Below the pieces are notes generated by a model that had not been told where the DNA came from, did no database searches, and saw nothing but the letters and a program-made list of their open reading frames with translations. A DNA stretch of 54,924 nt, taken from positions 1 to 54,924 of the forward strand of contig PYJC01000077.1 in the NCBI GenBank assembly GCA_003635255.1, read 5' to 3'. Shown here piece by piece: positions 25,649 to 33,769 of the stretch. The DNA comes from Candidatus Poribacteria bacterium. GTDB lineage: Bacteria > Poribacteria > WGA-4E > WGA-3G. Position 1 is the stretch's first letter. Each line of letters opens with the position of its first letter. The translations under genes and the position numbers were made by a program.

Positions 25649-26182
25649 CTAAGGAAATATTACGATTATTTTTTCATCCGTCACAGATTCTCTGAATAGC
25701 GCAAGAAGTTCTTCCTCACTCTTTTCAGGAAATTCAAATGATAAGCGGAGATATTCAACGATTAACGCGTCAAAAGCACTGATGTACGTAAAGTAAAACA
25801 TACCGAGTGTGTCGTTTAGTACTTTTTCAGCAAAAGCATCTTCAAGGTTTTCAAGTCCTTGCAACCGGGCAGCATTTCCAAGGTTTTCCTGGCGATATAT
25901 CTCCACTAAATCAATCCACAGTTCCTTTCTAAAACCGAGTTCGTTTTTGAAGATTTCCTCAGAGGCAGTGAACACGGTAGAAAAATCGCCTGTTTCTTCG
26001 GCTTTTTGGTGCGCCTCCGTCCGTCTTTGATTGACTTTTTCCATTGCCGCCTGTGCTTTTTCTAAAGAGCTCTGCGGAGGGGTGATAATTTCCATAATTG
26101 GCTGTTGCATCACTCGATCGCACCCGATGAGGGATACGAATGCACAAAGCATTAACACAATCAATAATATCAATAATCTCAT
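25649..26182 (-). CDS. Predicted lipoprotein of unknown function
   Basis: A 177-residue protein with a lipoprotein signal: hydrophobic residues 3-19 and the lipobox SLIGC with Cys21. The mature part is mostly amphipathic helix, with KAQAAMEKVNQRRTEAHQKAEE near 43-64 and a Glu-rich end. No family was recognised. It lies just upstream of the sulfatase (14 bases between) on the same strand, so it is probably cotranscribed with it. Confidence 0.7.
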   Translation of the reverse strand: MRLLILLIVLMLCAFVSLIGCDRVMQQPIMEIITPPQSSLEKAQAAMEKVNQRRTEAHQKAEETGDFSTVFTASEEIFKNELGFRKELWIDLVEIYRQENLGNAARLQGLENLEDAFAEKVLNDTLGMFYFTYISAFDALIVEYLRLSFEFPEKSEEELLALFRESVTDEKIIVIFP

Positions 26183-26269
26183 TTTAACTCCTTTTCAAAT
26201 TTTCAAATAAACTGTGAATTTATTATATGGTTGTCCTATTTTAACAGTCCACTTAGGTCAAAAAGTGCA

Positions 26270-27271
26270 CTAACTATCATATCTTAATTTTCCCATTATG
26301 TCATAAAAAATAGGTGCAATTTTCGGATGAATGTCAAACGGTTTCCTGGCAGGTACGGGATGTAAGGTCTGTCGAGCATACTCTTGAAAAATGTTGTCGG
26401 TTGGTAGTTCACAGAAATTACATAATGCGGCAAGGACCTTATCTGGGTCCGATGTCAAATCCTCAAAGCGGATGAGGTGGATACAATCAGATGAGGCTTG
26501 CATTAAATGGAGTCCCTCTTGCATAGTGAGTATCCATTCTACGGCGGCTCTGTCAAGATGCCGTTCAAACTGCTTAACCTCATTAGCGATTCCAGAGAAC
26601 ATTAAATCCGTTTTAACGAGTTGTTCGACCAAAAGCTGCCATTTCCGATCATCGATTCCCCACCAATCGTGTCTTTTTCCATTAACCTGAACACCGAGCC
26701 GCTTTGACCAAGTTGCGATCGAATGACATGTATCCCAACCATTTCGGACGAGAAAGATGAAACGGGCATCGGGAAAGAGCTCACGGACGAAATCCACTCT
26801 GAAGATAAGTTCCGGATATTTATCAACAAGACGCTTTGAACAAGTTGCTGTCAAATAAGCGCCGAACATTTGAACAGCACGTTGATGCATTTCGTCTGTT
26901 ACATCTTCCGCTGTAAGACGATATTTTGCGTCGGTTTGACTATAGTTCCCGATGATGTCTTCATGTGGATGGATCAGATGCCATATCGCCTTGGGTTCAT
27001 TGAGGTAACCGACTTCCGTGTGCATAGAGAGAACAATACCGAGTATGGTGGTGCCGCTCCGCCCGGTGCCTAAGATGAAGATAGGTTTCTCAACAGGCTT
27101 GTATTTGCGATTATTTTTGGAAACTGTTTTCAAAAGAGAAAAGACGAGTGGATTTATCCAGCGACCTTTCGTAGTTACGGGGCGACCTTCAAAGAGCGTG
27201 TAACTAATGAAGCGAGTTAATGCTTTCGTTGGACGCGTTTTGATATAATTTGGATTAATTTGAGCAATCAT
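26270..27271 (-). CDS. Sulfotransferase family protein (1 of 4)
   Basis: A 333-residue enzyme that would move sulfate from PAPS to a carbohydrate hydroxyl. The 5'-phosphosulfate loop is GTGRSGTTIL near residue 69, and the 3'-phosphate region is FIFLVRNGWDTCHS near 172-185 (the R/S positions that bind PAP). RFEDLTSDP near 268 is a further family motif. No signal or membrane helix is seen, so it should act in the cytoplasm on lipid-linked or nucleotide sugar intermediates. Leader copy C lies directly upstream, with AAGG before the ATG. Confidence 0.85.
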   Translation of the reverse strand: MIAQINPNYIKTRPTKALTRFISYTLFEGRPVTTKGRWINPLVFSLLKTVSKNNRKYKPVEKPIFILGTGRSGTTILGIVLSMHTEVGYLNEPKAIWHLIHPHEDIIGNYSQTDAKYRLTAEDVTDEMHQRAVQMFGAYLTATCSKRLVDKYPELIFRVDFVRELFPDARFIFLVRNGWDTCHSIATWSKRLGVQVNGKRHDWWGIDDRKWQLLVEQLVKTDLMFSGIANEVKQFERHLDRAAVEWILTMQEGLHLMQASSDCIHLIRFEDLTSDPDKVLAALCNFCELPTDNIFQEYARQTLHPVPARKPFDIHPKIAPIFYDIMGKLRYDS

Positions 27272-27380
27272 TTTTTTACCTTTCCTTGCGGTTCGGTTAG
27301 GTGGATTTAGATTTGAAGTTTTCTTTCCGTAGATCTAGAAGAAACACCCAAGCAAAAACCTCTCCATTTCATTACGAGCT
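27272..27380 (-). repeat. Dispersed 5' leader element, copy C
   Basis: Minus-strand reading: CGTAATGAAATGGAGAGG, TTTGCTTGGGTGTTTCTTC, TCTACGGAAAG, then TAACCGAACCGCAAGGAAAG before the ATG at 27271. A 21-codon ORF runs inside from ATG 27372 to TAA at 27307. Confidence 0.7.
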
Positions 27381-27404
27381 ATGTTTTCGAGGTGCTAATT
27401 AGAA

Positions 27405-28412
27405 TCAAATTCGTCTTTTTAGAGTTTCACGGATATTCTTCATCCGGTCAAGGTTAAAGAGAAATGCCCCACCTAATTTCACTGGAAAGGTCAATAGATG
27501 AAACGTTAAGCTTGCGATATTAGGTCGGACTGACGTAGGCATATAGTTATGTTTTTTCATAAGTGCTGCGGTTATCATCTGGTTGAGGTAAATTTCAGCG
27601 GAACTGAGTTCACCGCTAGTAGCGTTGCTGTGCCAACTGTGTGCTCGACGCGGGTTGATCCCAAGTTGTTGCGGTTGATCCTCTGCGACGGAAGAGCCAA
27701 CTTGCGGGACTTGGAGCATCTCATCGGTGTAAGTAATACAGACAAAGTCACAGAGAGATTTGACCGTTTTGTGCGGGTGGGTGAGGAGCTCCTCAAAGTA
27801 GATCGAAACAACCCGGTCATGCTGTAGAAACCGGTCTGCGGCGTTGACAGCGGTACGCCAAATATGACTGATCGTTATCGGATGATAGTTCACCCAATCC
27901 CGAAGTGACTCTTTCATAGGCATATCGCTTCCACCGAGGAACCGGCGTTTCCACTTCTTTTTCTGCGATAATAGGACATCACGGGGATCGCGAATCATAT
28001 TAATAATCCGTGCGTTTGGGTAAAGTTCAAGGATATCCGCAATGTAAAAGACGTTACGTGGCGTTTGGTCACAAGGGATAGTTTTATTGTTTTCAGCTGT
28101 CTCATGGTAGAGAAAGGCTTCAAAGAGAGATGCCGATGTATCTGGATATGTACTTAAACGCTCAAGAAACGCTTGTGCCTCGCCCAAGAACCGACGCGAG
28201 TTTCCATGTGTACGATACCCCTCGCGTTGAATACAGTACAACTCGGAAGCAAGTTCTTCTGCGGTTTTTTCACCCAATTCCGATGAAAAGGGTGGTGTGC
28301 ATAATTGACCAAAAAAGTGGAGTTCACCGAAGGTGTAAACGCTTGGGTGTTTCCCTAATATACGTCCCATCATGGTTGTTCCACTGCGGCTATTCCCTAC
28401 AACAAATATCAT
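27405..28412 (-). CDS. Sulfotransferase family protein (2 of 4)
   Basis: A 335-residue cytoplasmic sulfotransferase. The phosphosulfate loop GNSRSGTTMM is at residues 6-15, very close to the N-terminus. The PAP-binding region is IINMIRDPRDVLLSQ (about 135-149) and YFEELLTHP lies near 205. The ATG is preceded only by a heptameric repeat array four bases away, without a Shine-Dalgarno. The next gene on the same strand is the first sulfotransferase, after 133 bases with leader copy C. Confidence 0.87.
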   Translation of the reverse strand: MIFVVGNSRSGTTMMGRILGKHPSVYTFGELHFFGQLCTPPFSSELGEKTAEELASELYCIQREGYRTHGNSRRFLGEAQAFLERLSTYPDTSASLFEAFLYHETAENNKTIPCDQTPRNVFYIADILELYPNARIINMIRDPRDVLLSQKKKWKRRFLGGSDMPMKESLRDWVNYHPITISHIWRTAVNAADRFLQHDRVVSIYFEELLTHPHKTVKSLCDFVCITYTDEMLQVPQVGSSVAEDQPQQLGINPRRAHSWHSNATSGELSSAEIYLNQMITAALMKKHNYMPTSVRPNIASLTFHLLTFPVKLGGAFLFNLDRMKNIRETLKRRI

Positions 28413-28416
28413 TAGT

Positions 28417-28453
28417 AGTTATCAGTTATCAGTTGTCAGTTGTTAGTTATCAG
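28417..28453 (-). repeat. 7-bp tandem repeat array before a sulfotransferase gene
   Basis: Five near-perfect units of AGTTATC/AGTTGTC/AGTTGTT (plus strand), ending four bases from the ATG at 28412. Further degenerate units run to about 28490, close to the stop of the next gene. Confidence 0.75.
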
Positions 28454-28499
28454 AAAGATGACCATCAGCTGTCGGTTGTCAGCCAACAGCGATTTAGCC

Positions 28500-30230
28500 T
28501 CATCTCTTTACTTTAAGGATTCCAAAACTATTTTTAGGAATAGTGAACTCTGTTGCCTTCCCAGTCCATTCTTGGATACGGACTTCGATTTTACCGGATC
28601 CCTCCATTTCGGCATTGCCTCCGTTAGTTGCATTGAGCCTCTCATTGGCAACATAACGATAGGTGACACTACCTTTGTAGTGTTTCCTATCAATAAAAAG
28701 TTGCGGTGTGTGCTGCTCACCTGTCCGATTACTAATGAGGACAGCAAAGTGTTTTGCTGCTTTGTCGCCAATGACTTGTGCTTGAATACCAGGTATCGGT
28801 TTTCCAGCATATTCTATAGTCCCCATAAGCAGGGGTTGATTTTGGATTGAAAGGTTAAACTGTGTATCTGCGCTCGCGAATGCTTCGCCGATGAGTTGAA
28901 AAGCCGGATAGACAGCACGCCGAATTGTGTTACCGAAATCCGATTCAGGTTCACCGCCATATTTCCAAAAAGTGCCGGTTTTTGGAGGTGTTATCGGCGA
29001 AAACACAGGGAATCCTTTGCCGGGGCCAGCGATGACATGAAAGTTGGCTTGTGTAACGTTAGGCATCGTTAACATTTTTAGAAAAAAGTCGCCGACGTAC
29101 ATTGCATGGAGTTGTGTGTTTGCAACTCGATTAGCAGGATTAGCGATGTTCCATTCGGTTATCCACATCTCCTTATCTGGAAATAATTTTTCGTAGTACT
29201 TAAGTGCCTCGGGGGCAGCAAAATGAATCCACCCCATCAGGTAACCCCGCATTTCTTCAATTTCTTTTTTTCGGACTGCCTTGTACGCATAGACATGAAC
29301 AGTATAGGCATCGTAGAAGCTGGTATCCGCTGCGAGACCTTTATCCCATTTCCGTTGCTGTGTTTTTACCAACCAACCCTCTTTGTGGAATCCGATCGGC
29401 GTAGCACAAACAGATATTTTTATCTCCGGGTTAACGGCTCTCATTGCTGCGGCGTGTTTTTTGGCTTCCGCGATGTAGGTTTCGACGGTAGGGTATTTGT
29501 TAAGATAGTGCGGTAGATAGTACTCGTTGCCGAGTTCCCAGTGTTTAACTTCGTATCCCTTGTTTTTGGCATAATTGACCCACGCAGCACTCTCCTCTGG
29601 GTCGCCTGTCCATAAATTTACAACGACAACAGGCGTTATATTTAGTGTGTTGCACAACTGCATAAAATCGTCGAAAAGAATTTTACCGTTCCGCCGCCTT
29701 TGGAGTTTGACGTAATTTCCTTTATTTCGTCGATTCAGTCTCGGATTGAGAGTTGATGCCATTTCGTTCTCAAAAAAACCGCCCGGTTCCCAATGATAGA
29801 AATTTCCTACAGTACCGCCCGGGAATCGCAAAGTCTTTGGGGCAAGCACCTTGGTTAATTCGACAAAATCGGGATCAAGGTAACCGTAATCGCCACTGAT
29901 CATGTTCGTGTTGAATCCGTAGAGTCCCTGGCGAAGCGGTTGTGCATCATGTGTGTCAATTTCTAAATGTAGCATATCAGGCAGCGGCTTTTCCTTTTCA
30001 CATCCGACATTCAAAAACACCATTATTAAGACCAGTAACCAGTAACCAGTAACCAGTGGCCAGTTAAAGAAGTCCGTAAAGTGTGCGAAAGTGTTTTTGC
30101 TTGGGTGTTTCCCTAGTAAAGTTGCTAACTTCAAAACTTTAGGCACTTTAGCACACTTCGCAACTTTCCTACTGGTAACTGGTAACTGGTAACTGGTAAC
30201 TTCTAATAGCATACGGATAAAAAGCTTCAT
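28500..30230 (-). CDS. GH51-like glycoside hydrolase lipoprotein with repeat insertion in its signal peptide
   Basis: A 576-residue protein whose catalytic part resembles clan GH-A arabinofuranosidases (GH51 type): RFPGGTVGNFYHW near residue 135, the acid/base Glu in ELGNEYY near 234 and the nucleophile Glu in WITEWN near 358. The start overlaps the upstream stop as ATGA. N-terminal MKLFIRMLLE and later LLVLIMVFLNVGC (lipobox, Cys77) look like the two halves of one ordinary lipoprotein signal. Between them lie about 55 residues encoded by heptameric and palindromic repeat DNA. If the insertion is translated, the signal may be altered. An ATG at 30023 is an alternative start without a usable signal. 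It likely trims or remodels the cluster's polysaccharide. Confidence 0.75.
   Translation of the reverse strand: MKLFIRMLLEVTSYQLPVTSRKVAKCAKVPKVLKLATLLGKHPSKNTFAHFTDFFNWPLVTGYWLLVLIMVFLNVGCEKEKPLPDMLHLEIDTHDAQPLRQGLYGFNTNMISGDYGYLDPDFVELTKVLAPKTLRFPGGTVGNFYHWEPGGFFENEMASTLNPRLNRRNKGNYVKLQRRRNGKILFDDFMQLCNTLNITPVVVVNLWTGDPEESAAWVNYAKNKGYEVKHWELGNEYYLPHYLNKYPTVETYIAEAKKHAAAMRAVNPEIKISVCATPIGFHKEGWLVKTQQRKWDKGLAADTSFYDAYTVHVYAYKAVRKKEIEEMRGYLMGWIHFAAPEALKYYEKLFPDKEMWITEWNIANPANRVANTQLHAMYVGDFFLKMLTMPNVTQANFHVIAGPGKGFPVFSPITPPKTGTFWKYGGEPESDFGNTIRRAVYPAFQLIGEAFASADTQFNLSIQNQPLLMGTIEYAGKPIPGIQAQVIGDKAAKHFAVLISNRTGEQHTPQLFIDRKHYKGSVTYRYVANERLNATNGGNAEMEGSGKIEVRIQEWTGKATEFTIPKNSFGILKVKR
30031..30198. 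repeat. Composite element: inverted heptamer arrays around a palindrome
   Basis: Left arm 30031-30065: ACCAGTA x3, ACCAGTG, GCCAGTT. Right arm 30171-30198: ACTGGTA x4, the exact inverse of the left unit. Inside lie the inverted pair AAGTGTGCGAAAGTG (30079-30093) and CACTTTAGCACACTT (30144-30158), 14 of 15 complementary, plus GCTTGGGTGTTTCCCTAG, which resembles part of leader copies C and D in reverse. The span is about 168 bp and keeps the frame of the gene it interrupts. Confidence 0.75.
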
Positions 30231-31606
30231 AGTGTTATCTTCAAGGGTTTATAGGTTGGCAGTGCCCTATCACTTGCGAACATAAGCCCGGCACAGAGCC
30301 AGAAGTAAAAACCGTAGCCTCGATATTCAAGGGTTCGATTAAAAAACAGCAGGAATACAGTAACAGCGACGAGACAAAGCATGATGATTGCAATCTGCTG
30401 TGTCACGCGCGCAGCAGGGGCAACCTGTCTTATAGTGGATGGCGTACTGATAGATTTTTTGTAAAGGTTGAGTGCTGCACGAAAGAGTTGGTAAAATATT
30501 AAGGCGAAGAAACCGAGACCCAATAAGCCATAAAAACAGAGTATCGCAACCCAATATACATCCTTGAAGCCGCTTTTACTGAGTATTTTCAGAAGGAACG
30601 ATCGTTTGCTCATATTGAGTCCTTCAATCGTAGAATTCTGGTCCGCACCATAGCCGAAGATAGGTTTATTTACGAGGACTGTTGGGACATTGCCAATTAA
30701 CGCCCCAAGTCGCTGTTTTTGCGCGATACGGACATAGGAACCAGAAAATACGCCTGTTACGTTGCCGACGAGTCCCACCCTTGCCTTGCGCGGGTTTATG
30801 TATTCAAGGTTAAACGGGTTCACTACTGCCAATAAAAAGCCAAAGACTAATATAGTTGCACATGCTAATTGGAGCGTCTTTTTCCATCCGTAATGAAAAT
30901 AATACCACGCGCCACCAGCGAGGAGTGCGGAAAAGGTTGCAGCGCGCGAATACGAACGTGCGATAAAGAAAAATAGCACCGCTGCACCGAGTAGATTTAG
31001 ATACTCCAATTGTCGGACACGAGATAGATAGACAATGAGAACGAGAATCATAAAGATACCGTAAATCACGGTATCGCCTAAAGTCCCGTAGATACTCCCA
31101 ATTTCTCTGCCGATCTCAAGTAATCTGTATTCTTTCGTAAATCCAGCGATGCCGAGCGTTGATTCACGTGGTAGAAAGAAATCAAACGCAGCGGGCCCGC
31201 CTACCCACTGAATGAGGCCCGCCGCGAGTTGGAAGATGCCGACACCGAGGATTATCCGTAAAAACGTTGTAATTTTTCTTTCTGATAGGGAAGAATTTGC
31301 GACGAGATAGAAGAGCACAATATATCGTGCAAATGGTCGGATATTATAAATACTCCCCATCAAAGGAGACCTGTTTATGAATATTGAGAGTAGAACGACA
31401 GTATAAAACCCGATAATTGGTAAATCAATCGCTGTTTTGACAAAAGGGATACCTTTATGAAGTTTATGAATGACGAGTTTTCCAAAGGCGATATAGATGA
31501 GTAATTCCCCAAAGAACCTTAAATAGGAGTAGACAATATCGCTCACCGGCAGGAACTTCAGCACAAACTCTTCAAAAGCAACATATCCTGTCAAAAAGTA
31601 AATCAT
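30227..31606 (-). CDS. O-antigen polymerase/ligase-like membrane protein
   Basis: About 459 residues with ten or more hydrophobic segments and a large loop in the second half, the layout of Wzy/WaaL-type proteins that join polysaccharide repeat units or attach them to lipid. The start is ATG at 31606: it sits 13 bases after the AAGG of leader copy D, like the other copies. An in-frame GTG at 31636 would lie inside the leader. The stop overlaps the next ATG as ATGA. Flippase and initiating transferase in the same cluster fit a Wzy-dependent pathway. Confidence 0.75.
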   Translation of the reverse strand: MIYFLTGYVAFEEFVLKFLPVSDIVYSYLRFFGELLIYIAFGKLVIHKLHKGIPFVKTAIDLPIIGFYTVVLLSIFINRSPLMGSIYNIRPFARYIVLFYLVANSSLSERKITTFLRIILGVGIFQLAAGLIQWVGGPAAFDFFLPRESTLGIAGFTKEYRLLEIGREIGSIYGTLGDTVIYGIFMILVLIVYLSRVRQLEYLNLLGAAVLFFFIARSYSRAATFSALLAGGAWYYFHYGWKKTLQLACATILVFGFLLAVVNPFNLEYINPRKARVGLVGNVTGVFSGSYVRIAQKQRLGALIGNVPTVLVNKPIFGYGADQNSTIEGLNMSKRSFLLKILSKSGFKDVYWVAILCFYGLLGLGFFALIFYQLFRAALNLYKKSISTPSTIRQVAPAARVTQQIAIIMLCLVAVTVFLLFFNRTLEYRGYGFYFWLCAGLMFASDRALPTYKPLKITL

Positions 31607-31712
31607 TTTTTTTATTTTACCTTGTGGAGGAGGCACGGTCTTTCTTCATTGAAAGTTTTGCTGTCGAGTCGAAGAAACGCCCAAGCAAATAAACCCTCCG
31701 TTTCATTACGGG
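31607..31712 (-). repeat. Dispersed 5' leader element, copy D
   Basis: Minus-strand reading: CCCGTAATGAAACGGAGGG, TTGCTTGGGCGTTTCTTC, then CACAAGGTAAAATA before ATG 31606. The middle has diverged most among the copies. A 29-codon ORF from ATG 31706 ends at TAA 31617, inside the Shine-Dalgarno region. Confidence 0.6.
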
Positions 31713-31785
31713 ACTTGGTTTCTGATGTGGACCCAAAAAACCGATTTAGTTCTCACTGCGAAGCAGGACAAATCGGCGCGGAGGT

Positions 31786-32715
31786 TTAATCGTTAAAATA
31801 CCAAGCGGAGAGATCTCTGTTTAATAACTCGGCTAATTGCTCGTTAAAGGGTTTAAAATGCGCCATCTGGCGTTCACGTGTCTCCGGACTGAGCGGTGGT
31901 GGAATCGATTCCACATTTTTCTGGGGTTTGTCGTTCCAATCCAGGACGGCTTTTCTCAGTTTGTAAGCGGTGGCATCCGGTATAAGTTTCCGAATGGCTC
32001 TTCTTAATGGATTGTGAGATGCAAGAAATTGCGTAAACAGATAGTTGAATCTTTCGGAACGCGGCATAGCGGCTTGGTTATGCCTTTCGCCGATGAGAGG
32101 CTTAAAGTCAGTGCTGACCCCGATAGGATCAAAGAGTTGTTGGCAAACTGCTGCGGCATCCTTCTTCAGATCGTCGGTTAAAATGCAATGTACACGGCTT
32201 GAACCGAATTGGGTTATCAGACTTTTGACATGTGGGTAATAGATACCGTTGTATTGATAGGCACACTGTCGCCATTTAAACCAATCCTCTTTTAGACGTG
32301 CTTCCTCAGCCGCGAGTGCCTCTTCATAAGTTTTAATGTTTTCCCAACCTCTCCGTCGCGCCCACCAATAGGCGGAGTATGCGCGTGCCACAGGTTCTCG
32401 TAGGAGAACGACGAGGTGTATATCAGGGTTGTGTTCATAAATCCGTTGCATGACTTCCGGCGAGTGCATCACCATCACATTTTTAGCGATAAGTCGTTTA
32501 TCCATAATGTCGTCGTGAGCGTGTTCACCCATAAAGTACTTCGCGAAAGCCCATTCATATCCACGATCATACTCCGGGTCTTGCAGGAAAAACGTCATCT
32601 CTGGCTGTGCGTGCGTGTGTATATCCGGATGTTGTTCCAAATAGCGGAGTAAGGAGGATGTTCCAGATTTTTGCGCGCCAACAATCATGAGTTGGATGCT
32701 TGTAGCGGTTTCCAT
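31786..32715 (-). CDS. Sulfotransferase family protein (3 of 4)
   Basis: A 309-residue sulfotransferase of the heparan-sulfate type: VGAQKSGTSSLLRYL (phosphosulfate loop, about 12-26), HPDIH and EMTFF just after it, and LVVLREPVARAYSAYW near 100-115 for PAP binding. Cytoplasmic. It overlaps the upstream sulfotransferase by 31 bases if the ATG at 32715 is used; the ATG at 32688 would give an ATGA overlap instead. Low similarity to the first two copies suggests a different acceptor position. Confidence 0.85.
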   Translation of the reverse strand: METATSIQLMIVGAQKSGTSSLLRYLEQHPDIHTHAQPEMTFFLQDPEYDRGYEWAFAKYFMGEHAHDDIMDKRLIAKNVMVMHSPEVMQRIYEHNPDIHLVVLLREPVARAYSAYWWARRRGWENIKTYEEALAAEEARLKEDWFKWRQCAYQYNGIYYPHVKSLITQFGSSRVHCILTDDLKKDAAAVCQQLFDPIGVSTDFKPLIGERHNQAAMPRSERFNYLFTQFLASHNPLRRAIRKLIPDATAYKLRKAVLDWNDKPQKNVESIPPPLSPETRERQMAHFKPFNEQLAELLNRDLSAWYFND

Positions 32716-33638
32716 GGTAGTGGTTTCCCAATTAATTTGGCAAGAGCATCAATATCACACTGATAATAATCTACCAAACGATGTTGCGTCTCTTCTGACA
32801 TCCGAGTTTCTTCATTCGGTTGTGTGTTCAAGCGAAGATAGAAGGGTTCAATTGTCCGTCTGATTGCGCGTAATGGATTATGAATGATGGGTTTGTCATG
32901 GGTCCACCGTCGCAGTCGGAATCGGAAGTCTCTATATTTCCGATGCAATTCGGAATTTCGCATTTTTTCGGTGCGATTTGTTACTTTAAAGGCATAATCG
33001 TTATAAAAATCGGCATCTATGTCAGCGAACTTGCATAAATTTGCCATAACAACCGCGGGTTGTGCCGCCAGTTCCTCATAAAAGAGGGTGTGAATGCGCG
33101 CTGGACCGAATTGGTCAAGATACGGTTGCAAATAGACGGTATAACACCCTTGCTGAAGGGTTTGCATGTGCTGCACTTCTGCCTCTTTTCCATCTCGGTC
33201 TGTGTCCAAGTAAGCAAATAGTGATTCAACGTACGCATCAAAATTCAGTGTTTTCGGTAATTTGCCAATCTGTTTTGCGAATCGGTACCACGAAATTAAC
33301 CTTGAAACCGGTTCACGTAGACTGAAGACTAACTTTGCATGTGGCAGAAACTCAGCGATTCTTTCACGCGCCTTTTCACAATATAGGTAGTCCGGGGTCG
33401 ACTCCATCCGTAGCTGCGTTTTATCGCAGTTAGGAAATAGAGAAGTATACTCTTCGGCATCACCGCTATATCGATATTTTGAGGGGAGCGGATAATCGCT
33501 GCTGAGAAAGAACCGAGTCTCCTTATAAGTAGCAGCGCAAATAGCAGGATGGTCGGATAGATAAGCGAACAACGAAGTTGTTGCGGCTTTTGTCGTACCG
33601 CCTACAATAAGATAGTTGTAATCCCCAATATTTTTCAT
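32685..33638 (-). CDS. Sulfotransferase family protein (4 of 4)
   Basis: A 317-residue sulfotransferase. The phosphosulfate loop VGGTTKAATTSLFAYL (about 12-27) has the T-K-A-A-T-T variant, and LVFSLREPVSRLISWY near 105-120 binds PAP. The downstream sulfotransferase gene overlaps its 3' end, so the two are translated together. No signal sequence. Upstream lies 131 bp without a leader repeat, then the flippase gene. Confidence 0.85.
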   Translation of the reverse strand: MKNIGDYNYLIVGGTTKAATTSLFAYLSDHPAICAATYKETRFFLSSDYPLPSKYRYSGDAEEYTSLFPNCDKTQLRMESTPDYLYCEKARERIAEFLPHAKLVFSLREPVSRLISWYRFAKQIGKLPKTLNFDAYVESLFAYLDTDRDGKEAEVQHMQTLQQGCYTVYLQPYLDQFGPARIHTLFYEELAAQPAVVMANLCKFADIDADFYNDYAFKVTNRTEKMRNSELHRKYRDFRFRLRRWTHDKPIIHNPLRAIRRTIEPFYLRLNTQPNEETRMSEETQHRLVDYYQCDIDALAKLIGKPLPWKPLQASNS

Positions 33639-33769
33639 ATTTTTAATTTTACGCCAAGCATAAAATGATACGATTTGTGCCTTTACAATTTCTGTTTAAG
33701 GTCCGCAAGCCTCCGTTGTCGGCTTGCTGCTGGCATTATGGTAAGTTTTCCCATGCTGACCGCGCTGGA

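Noticed and set aside
33639..33769. A further copy of the 5' leader before the fourth sulfotransferase
   Set aside because: Only AT-rich bases before the ATG resemble it; the CGCAAGG and TACGGAAAG blocks are missing.
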